Shown here: positions 9,420 to 21,255 of the stretch, one piece after another
How the letters are laid out: the number at the start of each line of letters is the position of its first letter
Numbering within the stretch: position 1 is the first letter of the stretch
Source: Cafeteria roenbergensis
Lineage: Eukaryota; Sar; Bigyra; Bicosoecida; Cafeteriaceae
NCBI GenBank assembly: GCA_008330645.1
Contig: VLTN01000084.1
Coordinates: 46,243-110,242 of the forward strand
Direction: 5' to 3'
DNA: 64,000 bases
Made by a program: the position numbers and the translations under genes
The notes under the pieces: model-generated
Told to the model about the DNA's origin: nothing
The model's input: only the letters and a program-made list of their open reading frames with translations
The model's database searches: none

Positions 9420-11567
9420 TCAGTCGTCGCGAGGCCGGGGGTGGCCGCGGCGCGCTGCTGCGCCGTCGAGGCGGGGAGAGTCTCCGCTGATGGGCGTGCC
9501 CGCACCCACCATCAGTCCGGACGCGTCGGCGATGGAGGCACGGCTGGCCATGGCAGCTGCAGGGAGGCTGAGGCCGGTGACCGACTCTCCGTCCACGCGG
9601 CCGGGGCCGTCGAGGAGCGGCGTCGTGGGCGTGCCGAGGAGCGATGGCGAGCTGATGAGGAGGCCTCCGTCCTTGGCGCTTGCGGCAGCGGCGGCGTCCT
9701 CGGCGGCAGCCCTGTCCTTGAGCTGACGAATCATCGCCTCTGGGAGGTTCAGGATGGGGAGCCTCGCCCTTGCGTTGACGATGAGGAGGACGATGCCAGA
9801 CACGATTCCGCACCCCGCGAAAGCCGCAAAGGTGAGGCTGACACACTCAAAGTCCTCGGGGCAGATGACCTGCATGCGGCTGATGACGAGGGGCACGACG
9901 GCGAGGCCAAGGTTTTGCGCAGCGGTGGTGAGGCCGTACGCCGTTCCGACGATCTCCTCGTCGACCACCAACGCGATGGAGGGCCAGAGGGCGGCCGCGT
10001 AAAAGGAGTAGGCGAGCCCCATGAAGACGAGGCCCACCAGCGGCGTGATGGAGGAGAGGCCGAGCAGGAGGTGGACGCCGGTGATGACGAGGGCGGAGGC
10101 CAGGCAGAACACTGCGCGCATGCCGATGCAGTCGATGAAGGCTCCGAGGAAGGGCGAGACGAGGCCGGCGGTGGTGTAGGTGACGGCCATGTAATAGTTT
10201 GCGGTGCCGGCGGTGATGGTGGGCCAGCGAGTCACGATGAAGTCGGAGGCGATGTTGTTGAAGGGCAGGATCGCGCAGTAGGTGGTCACGCAGGAGATGG
10301 TGAGGATCCAGAGGGAGAGGGGGAGGCGCAGCACGGCGCGGAGGTCCACCTGCTCGTCGTCGCCGGCGCCGTCGTCGTCCTCGACTGCTGCCACTGCAGC
10401 CAGCTCGGTGGGGTTGACGCCGTCGGTGGCGGCGTACGTCGGAGCGGCAGAGCCGAGGAGCGCGCCCGCCTCGGCCTGGTCGCCCCCCGTGAGCATGAGG
10501 CGCGAGGCGCACCCAGGGTCGTCCTCGGGCGTCGCCGCGGCCTCGTCGGCGGCGCGCTTGCCCTCTGCCAGGGTCCGGCGCGCGGTGCGGCGGTTATCCT
10601 TGAGCACGACGGAGGCGCGCCGGTCGATGATGAGAACGGCGATGGCGCAGGCGAAGCTCGCCAGGCAGATGAGCGCCCCGGACCAGAGGGAGAAGGCCAG
10701 GCTGGTGCCCTCGGCGATGGCAGGCGAAGCGGCGTCGTTGAACACGGAGCCGAGGCGGGCAAGCGCGAGGTTCAGCCCCAGCGCCAGCGCCAGCTCCTTG
10801 CCGCCGAACCACTTGGCGATGAGGCCAGACATGGTCACGCTGAGGGACTCGCCACCCAGGCCGAAGATCACGCGGCCCGTGATCATGACTGCCCATTTCG
10901 TGTGGGTGCCCGGCAGGGTCATGCCCAGCGCGAACACGCACTGCCCGATTGTGACGAGGAACGCAAAGATGGCGTTGCCCAGCCGCAGCCCCATGCGGTC
11001 AGAAAAAATGCCGCCCAGCAGCGGGAGGATCACGTTGGGCCACGAATAGGCGCTGTACAGCCACGAAAAGAGGTTCTGGTACTCCTGGTAGGAGATGCGC
11101 TCCTCAACGGGAAGCACCGGCCCGGGCGGGGAGGCGCCGGGCTTGAGGTACCCCGTGAAGTAGTATTGCATCTGCGACGGGAACAGGGCCAGCGCGGGGC
11201 ATGCTGGCTTCGAGCGTATTGCAGCGATGGGGGCAAGGCTCGCCGCGGGACCGCCGCAGTTGCCTGGTTGAAGAGCGCACTCACCCGAAGGTTCAGCGCC
11301 GCCGGCTCATCATACACAAAGTAGCTGCGGCAAGGCAGTCAGCAAAATGACACGCACAGGGCAGCGGGCAGGCGCGTGAACGGGCGCGAGCCCGGCGCCG
11401 CGCGCTGCGCGAGACAAGCTGGCACAGGCGTTGGCGAGAAAGCTGGGCGACTGGTTTTTGCGGCGAGGAGCTCACGAACCGACCAGCCCGATGCACAGGA
11501 GCGCAAGCACCAGCCACCGGATGAGAAGCTCGGGCCTCCGCAGAGGGAGGGCGGCGGGCTTGCCCAT
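9420..11567 (-). CDS. MFSD1: MFSD1-like major facilitator transporter
   Basis: Major facilitator family member resembling MFSD1, the lysosomal dipeptide exporter in animals. Three exons on the minus strand: 11567-11476, 11324-11285 and 11171-9420, joined at GTGAG donors and CAG acceptors in phases 2 and 0, giving 627 residues. The spliced N-terminus carries TM1 followed by SYFVYDEPAALNLR, which matches the MFSD1 signature after TM1 (SYF-YDNPAAL). Next come YSAYSWPNVILPLLGG, the IGQCVFALG segment and the GRVIFGLGGESL motif. About twelve helices are visible, with a long acidic Ala-rich central loop (about 10340-10600) and a low-complexity C-terminal tail. The start ATG sits just before TM1. Family assignment is firm; transport substrate and organelle are inferred from the family. 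Confidence 0.9.
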
Positions 11568-12038
11568 CGGCCCGGAAGCAGCGGTGCTGTCCACGCGCTT
11601 CGGCAGGAGCTCGCGACGCTGCAGAGCGGCTGGGCGGCGACAGCGGCAACACTCGCGCCTTCGCCCAAGCCTTCGAGAGTCCGGCGGCCGACGAGCGCGC
11701 TGCCACCCCGTCCGCCATGGCGGTGGCCAGCGGGCTCCTTGCTCGGGAGACGGGAGACCTGCGCGCTTCATCGTGAGTCGGCAGGGCAAGCGCGTCGGCA
11801 AGTTGCCCCCTCTCCTCCTACTCCGGCCGCTCACACACCCGCCCCCGCACAGGGCTGGCGCGACCTGCTCAGGCGCTCGCATGCGGCAGCCGCATGTGTG
11901 ACGGAGCCACCCTGCAGGGCCGTCCACAATGTTGCTTTGGCTGCAGAGTCTGTCGCCGATTCGCCGGAGCCAGGACTCAGGCGCTCGCGCGCGGCAACGC
12001 GTCCCCAGTGGTGAGAGCGAGGCAGGGGCGGACAGTGA
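11568..12038. promoter_or_regulatory. Head-to-head intergenic region, MFSD1-like / CSA-like
   Basis: 471 bases between divergent starts, presumably both promoters and 5' UTRs. It contains a possible alternative first exon for the WD40 gene (ATG at 11929, GTGAGA donor at 12011), but the phase does not fit the next exon. I see no TATA-like element or repeat. Confidence 0.4.
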
Positions 12039-14170
12039 TGGCGGTTCCTGCCCCCGGGGAGGCACGTGTGCAGGAGGTCAGACTGCAGCGAGCATCGCGC
12101 CTGGTTCTGAAGCTGTGCGCAGGTGCTTGACCGCCTCTCGAGCGGCATCACATCGCTAGAGTTCGATTCGGTGCAGCAGCGATTGTGAGCCAGCGCCGCG
12201 TGCGCGTTGGCATTGGCCAGCCAGCGCCCGGCCGCGCCCCGCTGCGGCTGCCGCCGCCAGTGAGAGGCCGCCCACGTCGGCGCGCGACGCCTCGTCTGGT
12301 GTGTGCGACGACGCCCCAAACCCGCCCCACACACAACCGCCCCCGTCTCTGTTCGCCATTGCTACGCGCCTCTCGCTTGCGATGTCGGGTGTATGGCTGC
12401 AGCCTGCTGGCTACGACCGGCCGCGGGGAGCTGGCGCTGTACGACGTGGAGGCCGGGGCTTCGACGCGCGAGCGGCTCGCCGCTGGAGGCGGCACGCAGG
12501 CGCGCAGGCAGGCGCGCGAGCGCGACGTGGAGGTGCTGGGGCTGCGAGGAGGGCAGCTGCCAGCGGCCAGGGGGGCCCTGCGGCGGCGAGCGGCCGCGCG
12601 AGAGGAGGAGCGCGGGGCGATGGAGGAGGCGGAGCGGAGGCTGGACTCCGCTGGCCGGGGCGGGGGGCACGCCGGTGCGACGGTGCCCCGGGATGCGTGG
12701 GCAGCTGCGCCGACTGCGTGGCGCCGCGACGAGGACCGAGCGGTTGCGGAGCGGCGGCGGCTCAAGGCGATGGCCCGTGCAACGGCGCCCTGGGCGGGGC
12801 ACGAGGGCAGCGGCCGCCTGCGGTCAGCAGGCCAGGCCCCAGCCGTCCTCTGCGCGGCGTGGTACGGCGTCGACTCTGGTCTCGTCGTGACTGGCTCGGC
12901 CGACGGCAACATTCTCGCGTGGGACGTGGCGGCTGGGCTGACGCTGGGCGGCAGTCTGGGCGTCGCAGTGGCGTCAGCATGGGCGCCTGGGCCCGCGGAG
13001 CAGCCTGCGGTGTTCAGCCTGTCCATGCACGCGCCGCACAGCGCGGGGCCGCTGCGTGCAAGCGTTGCCATGGGGCGCGCCGAGCGGGCGGTGCGGCTGC
13101 TCGACCTGCGGAGTGGCGCGGCCACGCACTCGCTGGACGGGCACAGCGGGGACGTGCTGGCAACGGCCTGGCACCCGCAGCGAGAGCACGAGCTTGCGAG
13201 CGGGTCAGCGGACGGGGGGGTGCTCGTTTGGGACGTGCGGCTGGGCGGGACGAGAGCCTGCTTGGCGCAGATGGACCTGCTGACGCGGCGGCCCACGCTC
13301 GGCGGAGGCGGGGGCGGTGGCGGGGGCGCGTTTGGGGCGCCAGGTCAGCCCGGGGTTTCGAAGCGGGCTCACAGTGGTCCGGTCACTGCGGTTTCCTGGG
13401 GCCTCGCCGACGGGGCCGGCGTGTTTTTGCTTTCCGCCGGCGGCGACAGCTGCGTGAGGCGCTGGCGCGCTGAGGCGGGTTGGATCGAGGGCGGCAGCTT
13501 TGAGGGGCTCGACAACGGGCTGCAGCGTGGGACGCGGCTGGCCGTGGTCCCCACGGCGTCGGGCGCTTCCGGTTCCGGAGCCTGCGTGTTGCACGGCTGC
13601 ACGGCCGGTGACATTCGCGCCAGGACCGGCCGCGGCCTGGCCGACCTTGTTGGGGGCTCGGCCGCCGACGCAGGGGCGGCTCACGGGGCCAGCGGCGGTG
13701 TTGTGTGCTGGGACGAGTCGACCGGAGCGCGCCTGGGCAGGCTGGAAGGCGCGCATGTCGGTGGCGTTACGGCGCTTGCGGCGAGGGGCGGCGGCGGCCG
13801 AGAGCTGGTTTCTGGCGGCGAGGATGGCGCGGTCGTGATGTGGCGGCCGGGCTTTTTGTTGGCGGGGCGCGGGCCCGCGCCCTGGGAAGCGGGGGCGGCG
13901 GCAGCGGTCCCGGTGCGCGCTGCTTCCCAACGGCACGGCAGCTCCGGCCGCCCTGGCATTCCGCCCTCGCAAAATCCCGCTCCCGCTGCGGTGCGCGGCG
14001 CCGAGGAACCAAGGCCTGGCCACCCCCGCGAGCCGATGGCGAGTGAACATCCTCTGGAGGACGACTGGGAGGGGATGCCGCAGGGCGCTTCCGTGCAAGA
14101 CGCAGCTGACGCCGCGGCAGCCGCCATCGCGAGCGCGCGCCAGAGGCGACTGGGCCATCGGCGCGGCTGA
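12039..14170 (+). CDS. ERCC8: CSA/ERCC8-like WD40 protein (5' end uncertain)
   Basis: WD40 propeller resembling CSA (ERCC8), the CUL4-DDB1 substrate receptor of transcription-coupled repair. Exon 12403-14170 is firm. It joins in phase 2 to an upstream exon ending at 12184 (donor GTGAGC, acceptor CTGCAG), giving SGITSLEFDS, then QRFLLATTGRGELALYDVE, which follows CSA's first blade. Further blades show ADGNILAWDV, SGDVLATAWHP, SADGGVLVWDV and GEDGAVVMW. The tail EHPLEDDWEG resembles CSA's acidic end. Upstream of about 12120, the best CSA-like start (ATG 12039, VRLQRASRLVLKL) is in another frame by one base, so either an indel or an unseen exon lies there. An Arg/Glu-rich helical insert (about 12460-12700) separates blades 1 and 2. 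About 660 residues, against roughly 400 in animals. Confidence 0.75.
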
Positions 14171-14960
14171 CCGGCGCTGCCCCCTCGCCGCCGCCCGGGC
14201 GGCTGCCGCCCCGCGCGCGCAGCCCACCGCCGGATCGGGGCCTCGGGCCCTTCTCTTTTCTTGTCAGCTGGGCTGCTTGCGGGGCCAGACGCTGATGTGA
14301 CGCTGACAGCAAGGCGAAACGCTTGCGCTGGACTCCCAATCCGCCCAGAACACACCGCACTCGTCACTCGAAACTCAGTCAGCGGACCAGCGGCGATCAC
14401 CCGCTCGCCGACTCCCTCGCAGCTCGGCGGCCAGGAGCCCCCCCGGGCGCGATGCTGGCGGCGCAAGCCGGGTCAGCCCCGTCGCTGCACGCCCGGGACC
14501 GACCAGCTCTGCGCACGCCGAACCGGCGCACGGCAGCTGGCTCGCCCCACAGCAGCGCCTCTAGCGGGGCCGCCGCCCAGGCCCGCCAGTCCGGACGGCG
14601 CCTCGCGGTGCACGTCCCCGGAACGGTGAGGTCCGCCGTGGCTGCGCTGCCCAGGGGCGGCCCGTGCACGCGCCGGCCGCTCCGACGGAGCCTTGCCCCC
14701 GTCCCGGCGCCTTGTCGGGGCGCGGGGGAGCCCGCCCGGCGCCACGCGCACCCCGGAGCCAGGGCCCGGGCGCCCCGTGCCCTGGCTCCGGGAGCCGCGA
14801 AGCCCCCGCGGCCCGAGCCGCCGCGCCGGGCCGGCCCGGCTTGCCGCGCAACTGGCGTTGCACTGCTGGCGGCTACGTTTGCCACGGGAGTGACTTCAGC
14901 GCTGCCGCCCTGCTTTTTTGCCCCGCGTCGGTCGGACCCGCCCCGCAGACACTCGGCCCC
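14171..14960. other. Intergenic region before PP2A B'' gene
   Basis: 790 GC-rich bases between two plus-strand genes, presumably 3' UTR, promoter and 5' UTR. The reading frame of the next gene is open upstream to about 14664 but contains no ATG before 14961, so I do not extend the protein into it. Confidence 0.5.
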
Positions 14961-17408
14961 ATGGCCCTCCAGGCGGCCCGGCACGCGGCCTACCGCGAGC
15001 TGGATGCCCTCCTCCCGCGCGACGGGTGGAATTTGGCGGCCGTGGGCGGCTCGGCGCACGTCAGTGCCGAGTTGCCGGCGGACGTCGCCGTCCCGCCCGG
15101 CCAGTCCGGCTCTCGGCGGTTCCCCAGGGAGCTCTCCGACGTGCTGTGCGAGGCATTCGCCCTCACAGACCGGAAGATCATCGTTCCCACGCCGGACAGC
15201 AGCCCGGACCGGGCTTGGACGGCGCAAGAAGCGGGGCAGCTTGTTCGCTGTGTCGCGCTGAGTTCTGAAGTTGCCCCGTTTGACACGTCGGCTTTTCGCG
15301 CCGCTGACGCAACCTCCAGGGTGCTGGTCCCGGGCCTGCACGCCTCCAGCAGGTCTTGGAGGGGGATGGTGAGGGCGCGCACCCCGTTGCCCGCGTACCT
15401 GGCGCTGGCGGCTCACCAAAGAATCGTCTCGATGGCCCGGAGAGACTCCGAAAACCGAGAGCTCGCGGTGGCCGCGGCGCTCGAGGCCTGGAGCGCCGAG
15501 TACACCAGGCAAATGCGTCTTGTGCGCTCGACATCGTCGAGCGTGGCCCCGACGCCAGCGGCATCGGAAAGCGGAGTTGATGCGGCAACTTCCACTTCTC
15601 GGAGTGCCCTCAGCCGCGCCGGCAGCGACATCATCTCCATGGGCTCAGCCATGGTGTCCAGCCAAGGCGGCTTTGCTGCGGCAAGGGGCCACGTCTCGCC
15701 GACCACGGCCAGCGAGGCCGGCTCGCAGTCGGGCGTGTCGCTGCTGCGCAGCAGACTTTCTGTGGACACGGACGCCCAGCCTGCCGCCGCTTCGGCCGTG
15801 GCCGCGCGCGAGCTCCGCACGGTCCTGCGGTGCTTCTCGCCGATTCGCTTGGGCGATTCCCTGACCCTGTTCGTGGGAGGAGACCCGACGCTGCCGGCCG
15901 CGTTCCGGTCCAGCAACAGCGCGAAGCGCTTCCGCGCTGCCATGTCCGCCGGCCGCGCCGAAGCGGTCCCGTCGAGCCCCCTGTCCAGCTCGAGCCCCGC
16001 GCGCGGCCGGAGCCACGTCGTTTCGCTCCCGGCCAGGGCCGAGCCGGGTCTCAGGCCCGAGCCCGAGGCCATCACCATGCTGCAGCTCCTGCGCTGGTGG
16101 ACGCCCGCTCGAAAAATGAGCGACATGCACAGCGCCGTCTGCGCCATTCTCGAGGACCCGATGGACCTCCCCAGGCCCGTCAGCCCCTCGGGCTGCGGCA
16201 GATCGCCCGCCAGCTCGGCCAGGTTCAGCTGGGCGACGGGGTCGCTCGCGCTGCAATCTCCGCTCGGCCCGTCCCCCTCGGCGATTTCTGCCGCGCGGCC
16301 GTCCTTCATGTCCAGCCGCGCCAGCAGCCTCGCGCGCAGCATCTCCAGCGTCACGGGCGCGACGGACGGACCGGCCTGCTCGAGCGCGGCGTCCTCGGTT
16401 GGCTCGGCCAGGTCCTCGATGACCCGGACGCCGGCGCGCTCCGGGCCCGTCGGGCCCCAGAAGTACGCCGTGTCGTCGGTGCAGCACCTCTTTGACGCGC
16501 TGTGCAGGCGCCACCCGGACCTCGCCACCATCGCCGCGGACGAGCGGCGCCGTCCCCGCTACACTCACTTTGTCGCTGCCTTCTGCATCGGGGCGCTGCG
16601 AGGCCACACCGCCACCTTTGTCACGGAGCGCGACCTGCGCCAGTCCAACCTCGTCGAGGCCCTGGCTGCCTGCGCCACCCACAGCCTCGAAAAGCTCGTG
16701 CCCTTCGCGCCCGACGCGTTTGCTCGCTGCGAGAGCAGGTTCAACGGCGCCGTTAAGGCTGCGCTGGAGTCGGGCGTGGCCGGCGCGGTGCTGCCCTGCA
16801 CCGGCGACCGGTCTTCGGAGCCGTCGGTGAGCGTGGACGCCTTCCTGGCGTTTCGCTCCAGCCTCTCGCTCGCTGCGGCGGAGGCAGAGACGGCGAACGC
16901 GCCCTTTGCCGCCGAGTGGGCCGTTCGCCGCGTGGCGTCAGGCCTCGCCCGCCCCCTGGCGAGCGGCCGCCCCGGATACCTTGCGTTCGACGACTTCGTC
17001 TGGCTCGCTCTGGCCGAGGAGGACCGCATGGCCGGCGCCTCCATCGGCTTCTGGTGCCGCGTGCTCGACACCGACGACGACGGCTTCATCGGCGCCCTGG
17101 ACGTCGCGGCGGCAATGCGCCACCGCAAGCTGGAGGGGGGCCTCGCCGCGGCATGCGCGACGTCGGCCCTAGGCGCAGGCTCCCTCGCAGGCGAGGCCGC
17201 TGCAGAGGAGGCGGCCGAGTCCCAGGCCGACTGCGGCTGCTCCGCCCTCGAGCAGAGCACGGCCGCGCTCCTCCTGCGCGACTGCTTCGGCCCTGCCGGG
17301 TGCATCACCCCCTTCAGGGTGACCGCGGCACTGGTCCGTCGCCGGCGCTGCGGCGCCATTCTCTACAGGATGCTCATCGAGGGCGTCGCCGCCGGTGGCG
17401 CCGACTAG
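14961..17408 (+). CDS. PP2A B''-type regulatory subunit (EF-hand)
   Basis: 815 residues from the first in-frame ATG. The C-terminal half follows the B'' (PPP2R3) pattern: a helical segment with VSSVQHLFDALCRRHPDL and RYTHFVAAFCIGALRG, then FDDFVWLALAEEDRM, which matches the B'' 'YADFVWFLISEEDK' signature. This is followed by a canonical EF-hand loop, DTDDDGFIGALD (residues 703-714), with D at positions 1, 3, 5 and 12. B'' subunits place the PP2A scaffold and catalytic pair on specific substrates and respond to calcium; that role is inferred from family. The first roughly 500 residues are Ser/Ala-rich and unrecognised, with a Ser/Pro-rich middle. No intron is needed. Confidence 0.82.
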   Translation: MALQAARHAAYRELDALLPRDGWNLAAVGGSAHVSAELPADVAVPPGQSGSRRFPRELSDVLCEAFALTDRKIIVPTPDSSPDRAWTAQEAGQLVRCVALSSEVAPFDTSAFRAADATSRVLVPGLHASSRSWRGMVRARTPLPAYLALAAHQRIVSMARRDSENRELAVAAALEAWSAEYTRQMRLVRSTSSSVAPTPAASESGVDAATSTSRSALSRAGSDIISMGSAMVSSQGGFAAARGHVSPTTASEAGSQSGVSLLRSRLSVDTDAQPAAASAVAARELRTVLRCFSPIRLGDSLTLFVGGDPTLPAAFRSSNSAKRFRAAMSAGRAEAVPSSPLSSSSPARGRSHVVSLPARAEPGLRPEPEAITMLQLLRWWTPARKMSDMHSAVCAILEDPMDLPRPVSPSGCGRSPASSARFSWATGSLALQSPLGPSPSAISAARPSFMSSRASSLARSISSVTGATDGPACSSAASSVGSARSSMTRTPARSGPVGPQKYAVSSVQHLFDALCRRHPDLATIAADERRRPRYTHFVAAFCIGALRGHTATFVTERDLRQSNLVEALAACATHSLEKLVPFAPDAFARCESRFNGAVKAALESGVAGAVLPCTGDRSSEPSVSVDAFLAFRSSLSLAAAEAETANAPFAAEWAVRRVASGLARPLASGRPGYLAFDDFVWLALAEEDRMAGASIGFWCRVLDTDDDGFIGALDVAAAMRHRKLEGGLAAACATSALGAGSLAGEAAAEEAAESQADCGCSALEQSTAALLLRDCFGPAGCITPFRVTAALVRRRRCGAILYRMLIEGVAAGGAD

Positions 17409-18247
17409 GAGTCCTGGCGCGGTGGCAAAGCTGCAGCAGTTGCAGCCGCATTCCACGCGTCCTCGCCGTGTGAGGCGGGCGGCTAGGGCGGCTCCTCGCT
17501 CCCCTCCTCTCTTCGTCGCGCGCGCGCGCTCTCTGTATCTCTGTTCGTGGCTAGGCCTGGCCGCGCGGTGCATGTGTTCGCTAAGTGTTTGGGCACGTCT
17601 CTACACGCACCTGGTCTGCGTGTCGGCGTGCTTGGGGGAAGGAGGAGCTCCTCAGACCCCGCGCATGCCCTCGCCCCCTCTGGTCCCCGGTCCCGCCTCG
17701 CTGGGCGCGGCGGCGGGAGGCACCATCTGCTCCCATCAGCCAGGTTTGCCCGGCGGCGCAGCCGTTCTGATGCGTTCAAGCTACGTAGGGCTAGTCTGCC
17801 TGGAGCCTTCTTATTGTTTATCCAAGCCCTGCTCTTCGTCTGCTGCTTTCTGGAACCATGCGTTCCCGGTTCCGACTGCTTTTGACATGAGCGGCTGCTA
17901 GCGCGCTGCGACGCGTGGTGCAAAATGCTTGCGTGTTCCACTGCTGCTTGCCGTGCGCAATGCTGTGAGCCCCACAGTCGCCTCCCGCGTCGCCAGCCGC
18001 GCCTGCTGCCTGGGCCAGCACCACGCACCAACCACGCCCTCGGGCGGATGCAGGGAACTGCGTGCAGAAAAAAGGCATACGCGGCCGGAGTCTGCCAGGA
18101 ACAGTCGTGACGTCATCGAGGCCGGAGCAAACCAACCCGAATCGAATGACCGCAAGAAACATTGCGGGCGGCCGGACGTTCGCGCCCGTCGGCCGCCCTC
18201 CACTCTGCACCCGGCGAGCGAGAGGCCTCGTTCCAGCTGCGAACAGC
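17409..18247. other. Intergenic region before hexosaminidase gene
   Basis: 839 bases between two plus-strand genes. Less GC-rich than the coding DNA around it, with a pyrimidine-rich CT stretch at 17490-17560. Presumably 3' UTR plus promoter and 5' UTR. I see no ORF with a recognisable product, and no RNA gene. Confidence 0.5.
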
Positions 18248-21200
18248 ATGACAGACTTAGGGCGGTGCGATCTCATCGTGCACTTGGACATGAAGGGGGC
18301 GCCCCCGCCGTGCAGCTACCTTGTGGAGCTCATGTCGCACTTTGCCGCGTGGGGAGCGACTGGCGTGCTGATCGAGTGGGAGGATATGCTGCCGTTCGAG
18401 GGCCCCCTGGAGGTTGTTCGGCACCCCGAGGCATACACCAAGGAAGAGGTGCGCCGCGCTCGCTGGGCCCTGCGGGCTGCGCGCCCGCGCGCTCGGCTGC
18501 TTTGCAATGCCACGTCCGGGACGTGGCTCGAGGCCGGCCTGCAACCGTGCCCGCAGACGCCGGCCGAGCGACTTGGCAGCGATGCGCGCGCATGTGCGCG
18601 GCTGCCCGTGCATCGCGCTGCCGCCCGGTGCGCCACGCGGGAGCCGTGCCGATGCTCGGGGCGCTTTGTTGGCGCGCGCAGGTTGGCCGCGTGCTTGCTG
18701 CAGCCAAACGCAGCGGATTGAGCGTCATCCCGCTGGTCCAGACGTTTGGGCACTTGGAGTTCGTCCTCAAGCATGCCCGGTTCGGCTCCATGCGGGAGGA
18801 GCGGGACAACTACATGGACCTGTGCCCCGAATCGGACGGGGCGCGTGCGCTGGCTTTCGAGCTTGTCCACCAGGTTGCTGCGCTGCACCCGGGCTGCCCC
18901 AGACTGCACATTGGCTGCGACGAGGTTTTCAGTTTGGGAACGCACGCGCTGTCGCGGGCCAAGGCCGCGTCTGCGGGGGAGGCGCGGCTCTTCCTGGACC
19001 ACGCGGGCGCGGTGATGAACGAGTGCGCGCGCCTCGGCATCGTGCCCCTGCTCTGGCACGACATGATGGCGCACTTCGACGTGGACGCCCTGCGCCAGGT
19101 GGCCAAGTCGCGCGCCGAGGTGGTGGTGTGGAGCTACGGTCTCGACGTCGAGGACGCTGTTCCGGCTGGCATGTGGTCGCGCTTCCGCGAGGCGGGGCTG
19201 CGCGTGTGGGGCGCCTCGGCCTTCAAGGGGGCGTCCCAGCCGGATGCCGTCTGGGTCCCCGCGGCGCGGCACGTGACAAACCATCAGTCGTGGGTCGCCC
19301 GCGCGTCCCAGACCAGTCTTCAGGGCGTCATCCTGACCGGCTGGGCCAGGTTCAACCACACCGCCGCGCTTTGCGAGACCCTCCCGGCCGGCCTGCCGTC
19401 GCTGGCGCTGTGCATGGGCGTGCTGCGCAACGGCGGGTACAGCGACGGGCTGCGGCGCCGCGTGTGGGCGGCGCTGGGGCTGCCCGAGAGCCTCCCGCTG
19501 GTGCCCTCGGCAGGGGAGCTCTCTGGCTTTCACGAGAGCGGCGCGGACCCAGCCTTTCCCGGCGGGGCCGTGTTTCGGGTGCTCGCCGGACTCGAGGGCA
19601 CGCGTCTGCAGCTGGCCCGCACGATGGAGAACCGGCGCCTGTTCTGCCCGCCGTACACGCACAGGCTGAGCCCGCCGCTCTGGCGGCGAATGGGCTGGCA
19701 CGCGCGGTCGGCGCGCGCGGCGGTGGAGGCCATGCGGCGCCAGCTCACCCTCGCCGCAGTGGGGGTGCTCACGCCCGCCGGCCTCGCCGAGGTGCTCGGG
19801 GCCAAGTTCGCCACGCTGACGCAGCAGGCCGCCGACGTCAGCCGGGACATGCGCGGCCTGTTGCAGCAGCACTCGGGCTTGGTGGGGATGCACGACGTCG
19901 GCGCAGGCCGGGCTGCAGCGCCGCAGGATGACGACCACGACGACGACGACGAGGACGAGGAGGAGGAGGACGACGACGTCGTTGACGGGCTGGCGCGCTC
20001 TGGGGCAGGGCCCCGGGCAGGGGCCGGCCGCCCTGGCGTCGGCACGGCCGACGAGGACGAGGACGAGGACGCCGATGTGGACCCAGCGAACGGCTCTGCC
20101 GGCGGCTGGCGAGGCGGCTCTGCCGGGGGGCGCGCTGCCGAGGCGCCGGACGCGTCGCCGCGCGCCGTGCTTGCCGCGGTGGTGGGCAAGGCGTCAGGCC
20201 TGGGCCTTCGCTCCCGACGAGCGGCCTCGCTGCCCGGCTCTGCCAGCTCCGAGAGCTTCGAGGCCCAGCACCTGATGCTGGACCCGAGGTGGTTCCTGCT
20301 GGGCGCTCGGGCGGTGGTTCCGCCCCGTCAATCATCGGGCTTCGCAGAGCAGTCGAGCGCCAGCGGGGCCTCTTCCGCCGGTGCGGTCGCGACAGCCGCG
20401 CCAGCGGCTTCCGCCGCCGCCGCGCAAGCCGCCGCCGCCGCCGCGCAAGCCGCCTCGCCGGCGGCCTACGGCTCCCCCGCCCCCTTTGGCAGCCCCCACG
20501 GGGGCCCCGCTGCCGGCTCGCCCCTGCCTCCCGGCCCGCGCCTCTCGCTGGGACCGGGCGCACTGGCGCCGGCAGCGACCTCCCCGGCCCCTGCGCCCTT
20601 CGCAGCCGGGCCGCACGCGGAGCCGGCAGCCGCGCTCGCTGCCGCCGCGGCCCGGTCGTCGTCCGACACGGCTGCCTACGGCTCTGCCGCCGGCTCTGCC
20701 GGGATGGTCGTCCCCGCCAGCCCTGCTGCCATCGCGGCCGCCGTGGGCGTGGCCTCCACGGCGGCGCCCCTCGTGACCACCAGCATCGCCGCCGCCGCGT
20801 CGTCGGCGTCGGGTCGAGCCCTCCCGCCCCGGCAGACGTCGGCCTCTGTCGTGACGGCTCTGCCGGCCGCCGTGGTGGGCGCCTCGAGCGTTGCGGCTCT
20901 GCCGCAGTCCGCGTCCTTGGCCCCGCTGCCCGAGGAAGGGCACGTCCCCGCCACCCCGTCCCTGCCCGGCGTGCACCGCGTCCAGCTGCCGGACGGAGGC
21001 GCGGCGGCGGGCCAGGCGGCGCCCTGCTCGTCCTCGGCAGGCCGGCAGCCGGGACAGCCCGCCGCCGTGTCGATGGCCCTGCAACACGCACCGCCGTCCG
21101 TGGGCCGCCTGGCCACCGCCGACGACACGTCCGCGCCCTCCGCCTTTGGCACGGTGCCGCTGGGCGGGGGCACGCTGGCGGGCCAGGCCCCGGGAGGGCT

Positions 21201-21255
21201 CGTTGAGGGCGCCGCGCTGGGCGGGGCCAGCAGCGACCTCCCCTCCATGGACTGA
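18248..21255 (+). CDS. HEXD: GH20 hexosaminidase D-like protein
   Basis: Resembles HEXD, a nucleocytoplasmic beta-N-acetylhexosaminidase of family GH20. Exons are 18248-18448 and 18682-21255 (donor GTGCGC, acceptor GCGCAG, phase 0), giving 924 residues. Exon 1 gives IVHLDMKGAPPPCSYL and GVLIEWEDMLPFEGPL; exon 2 gives SVIPLVQTFGHLEFVLKHA and LHIGCDEVFSLG. The catalytic Asp-Glu pair of GH20 is D147-E148. WGASAFKGA and LQGVILTGWARFNH complete the barrel. No signal peptide is seen, in keeping with HEXD. After about residue 500 there is a long extension: Asp/Glu runs (about 19930-20080), then Ala/Ser/Pro-rich sequence of unknown role. Animal HEXD is about half this length. The donor is less canonical than others in the window, but the join restores the family alignment exactly. 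Confidence 0.9.

Noticed and set aside
9441-11324. Antisense frame over the MFSD1-like gene
   Set aside because: Highly charged composition typical of the reverse of a membrane protein in GC-rich DNA; the minus strand gives clear family motifs and splice sites.
12155-12185. tRNA B-box-like GTTCGATTC
   Set aside because: It encodes part of the WD40 protein, and no A box or cloverleaf surrounds it.
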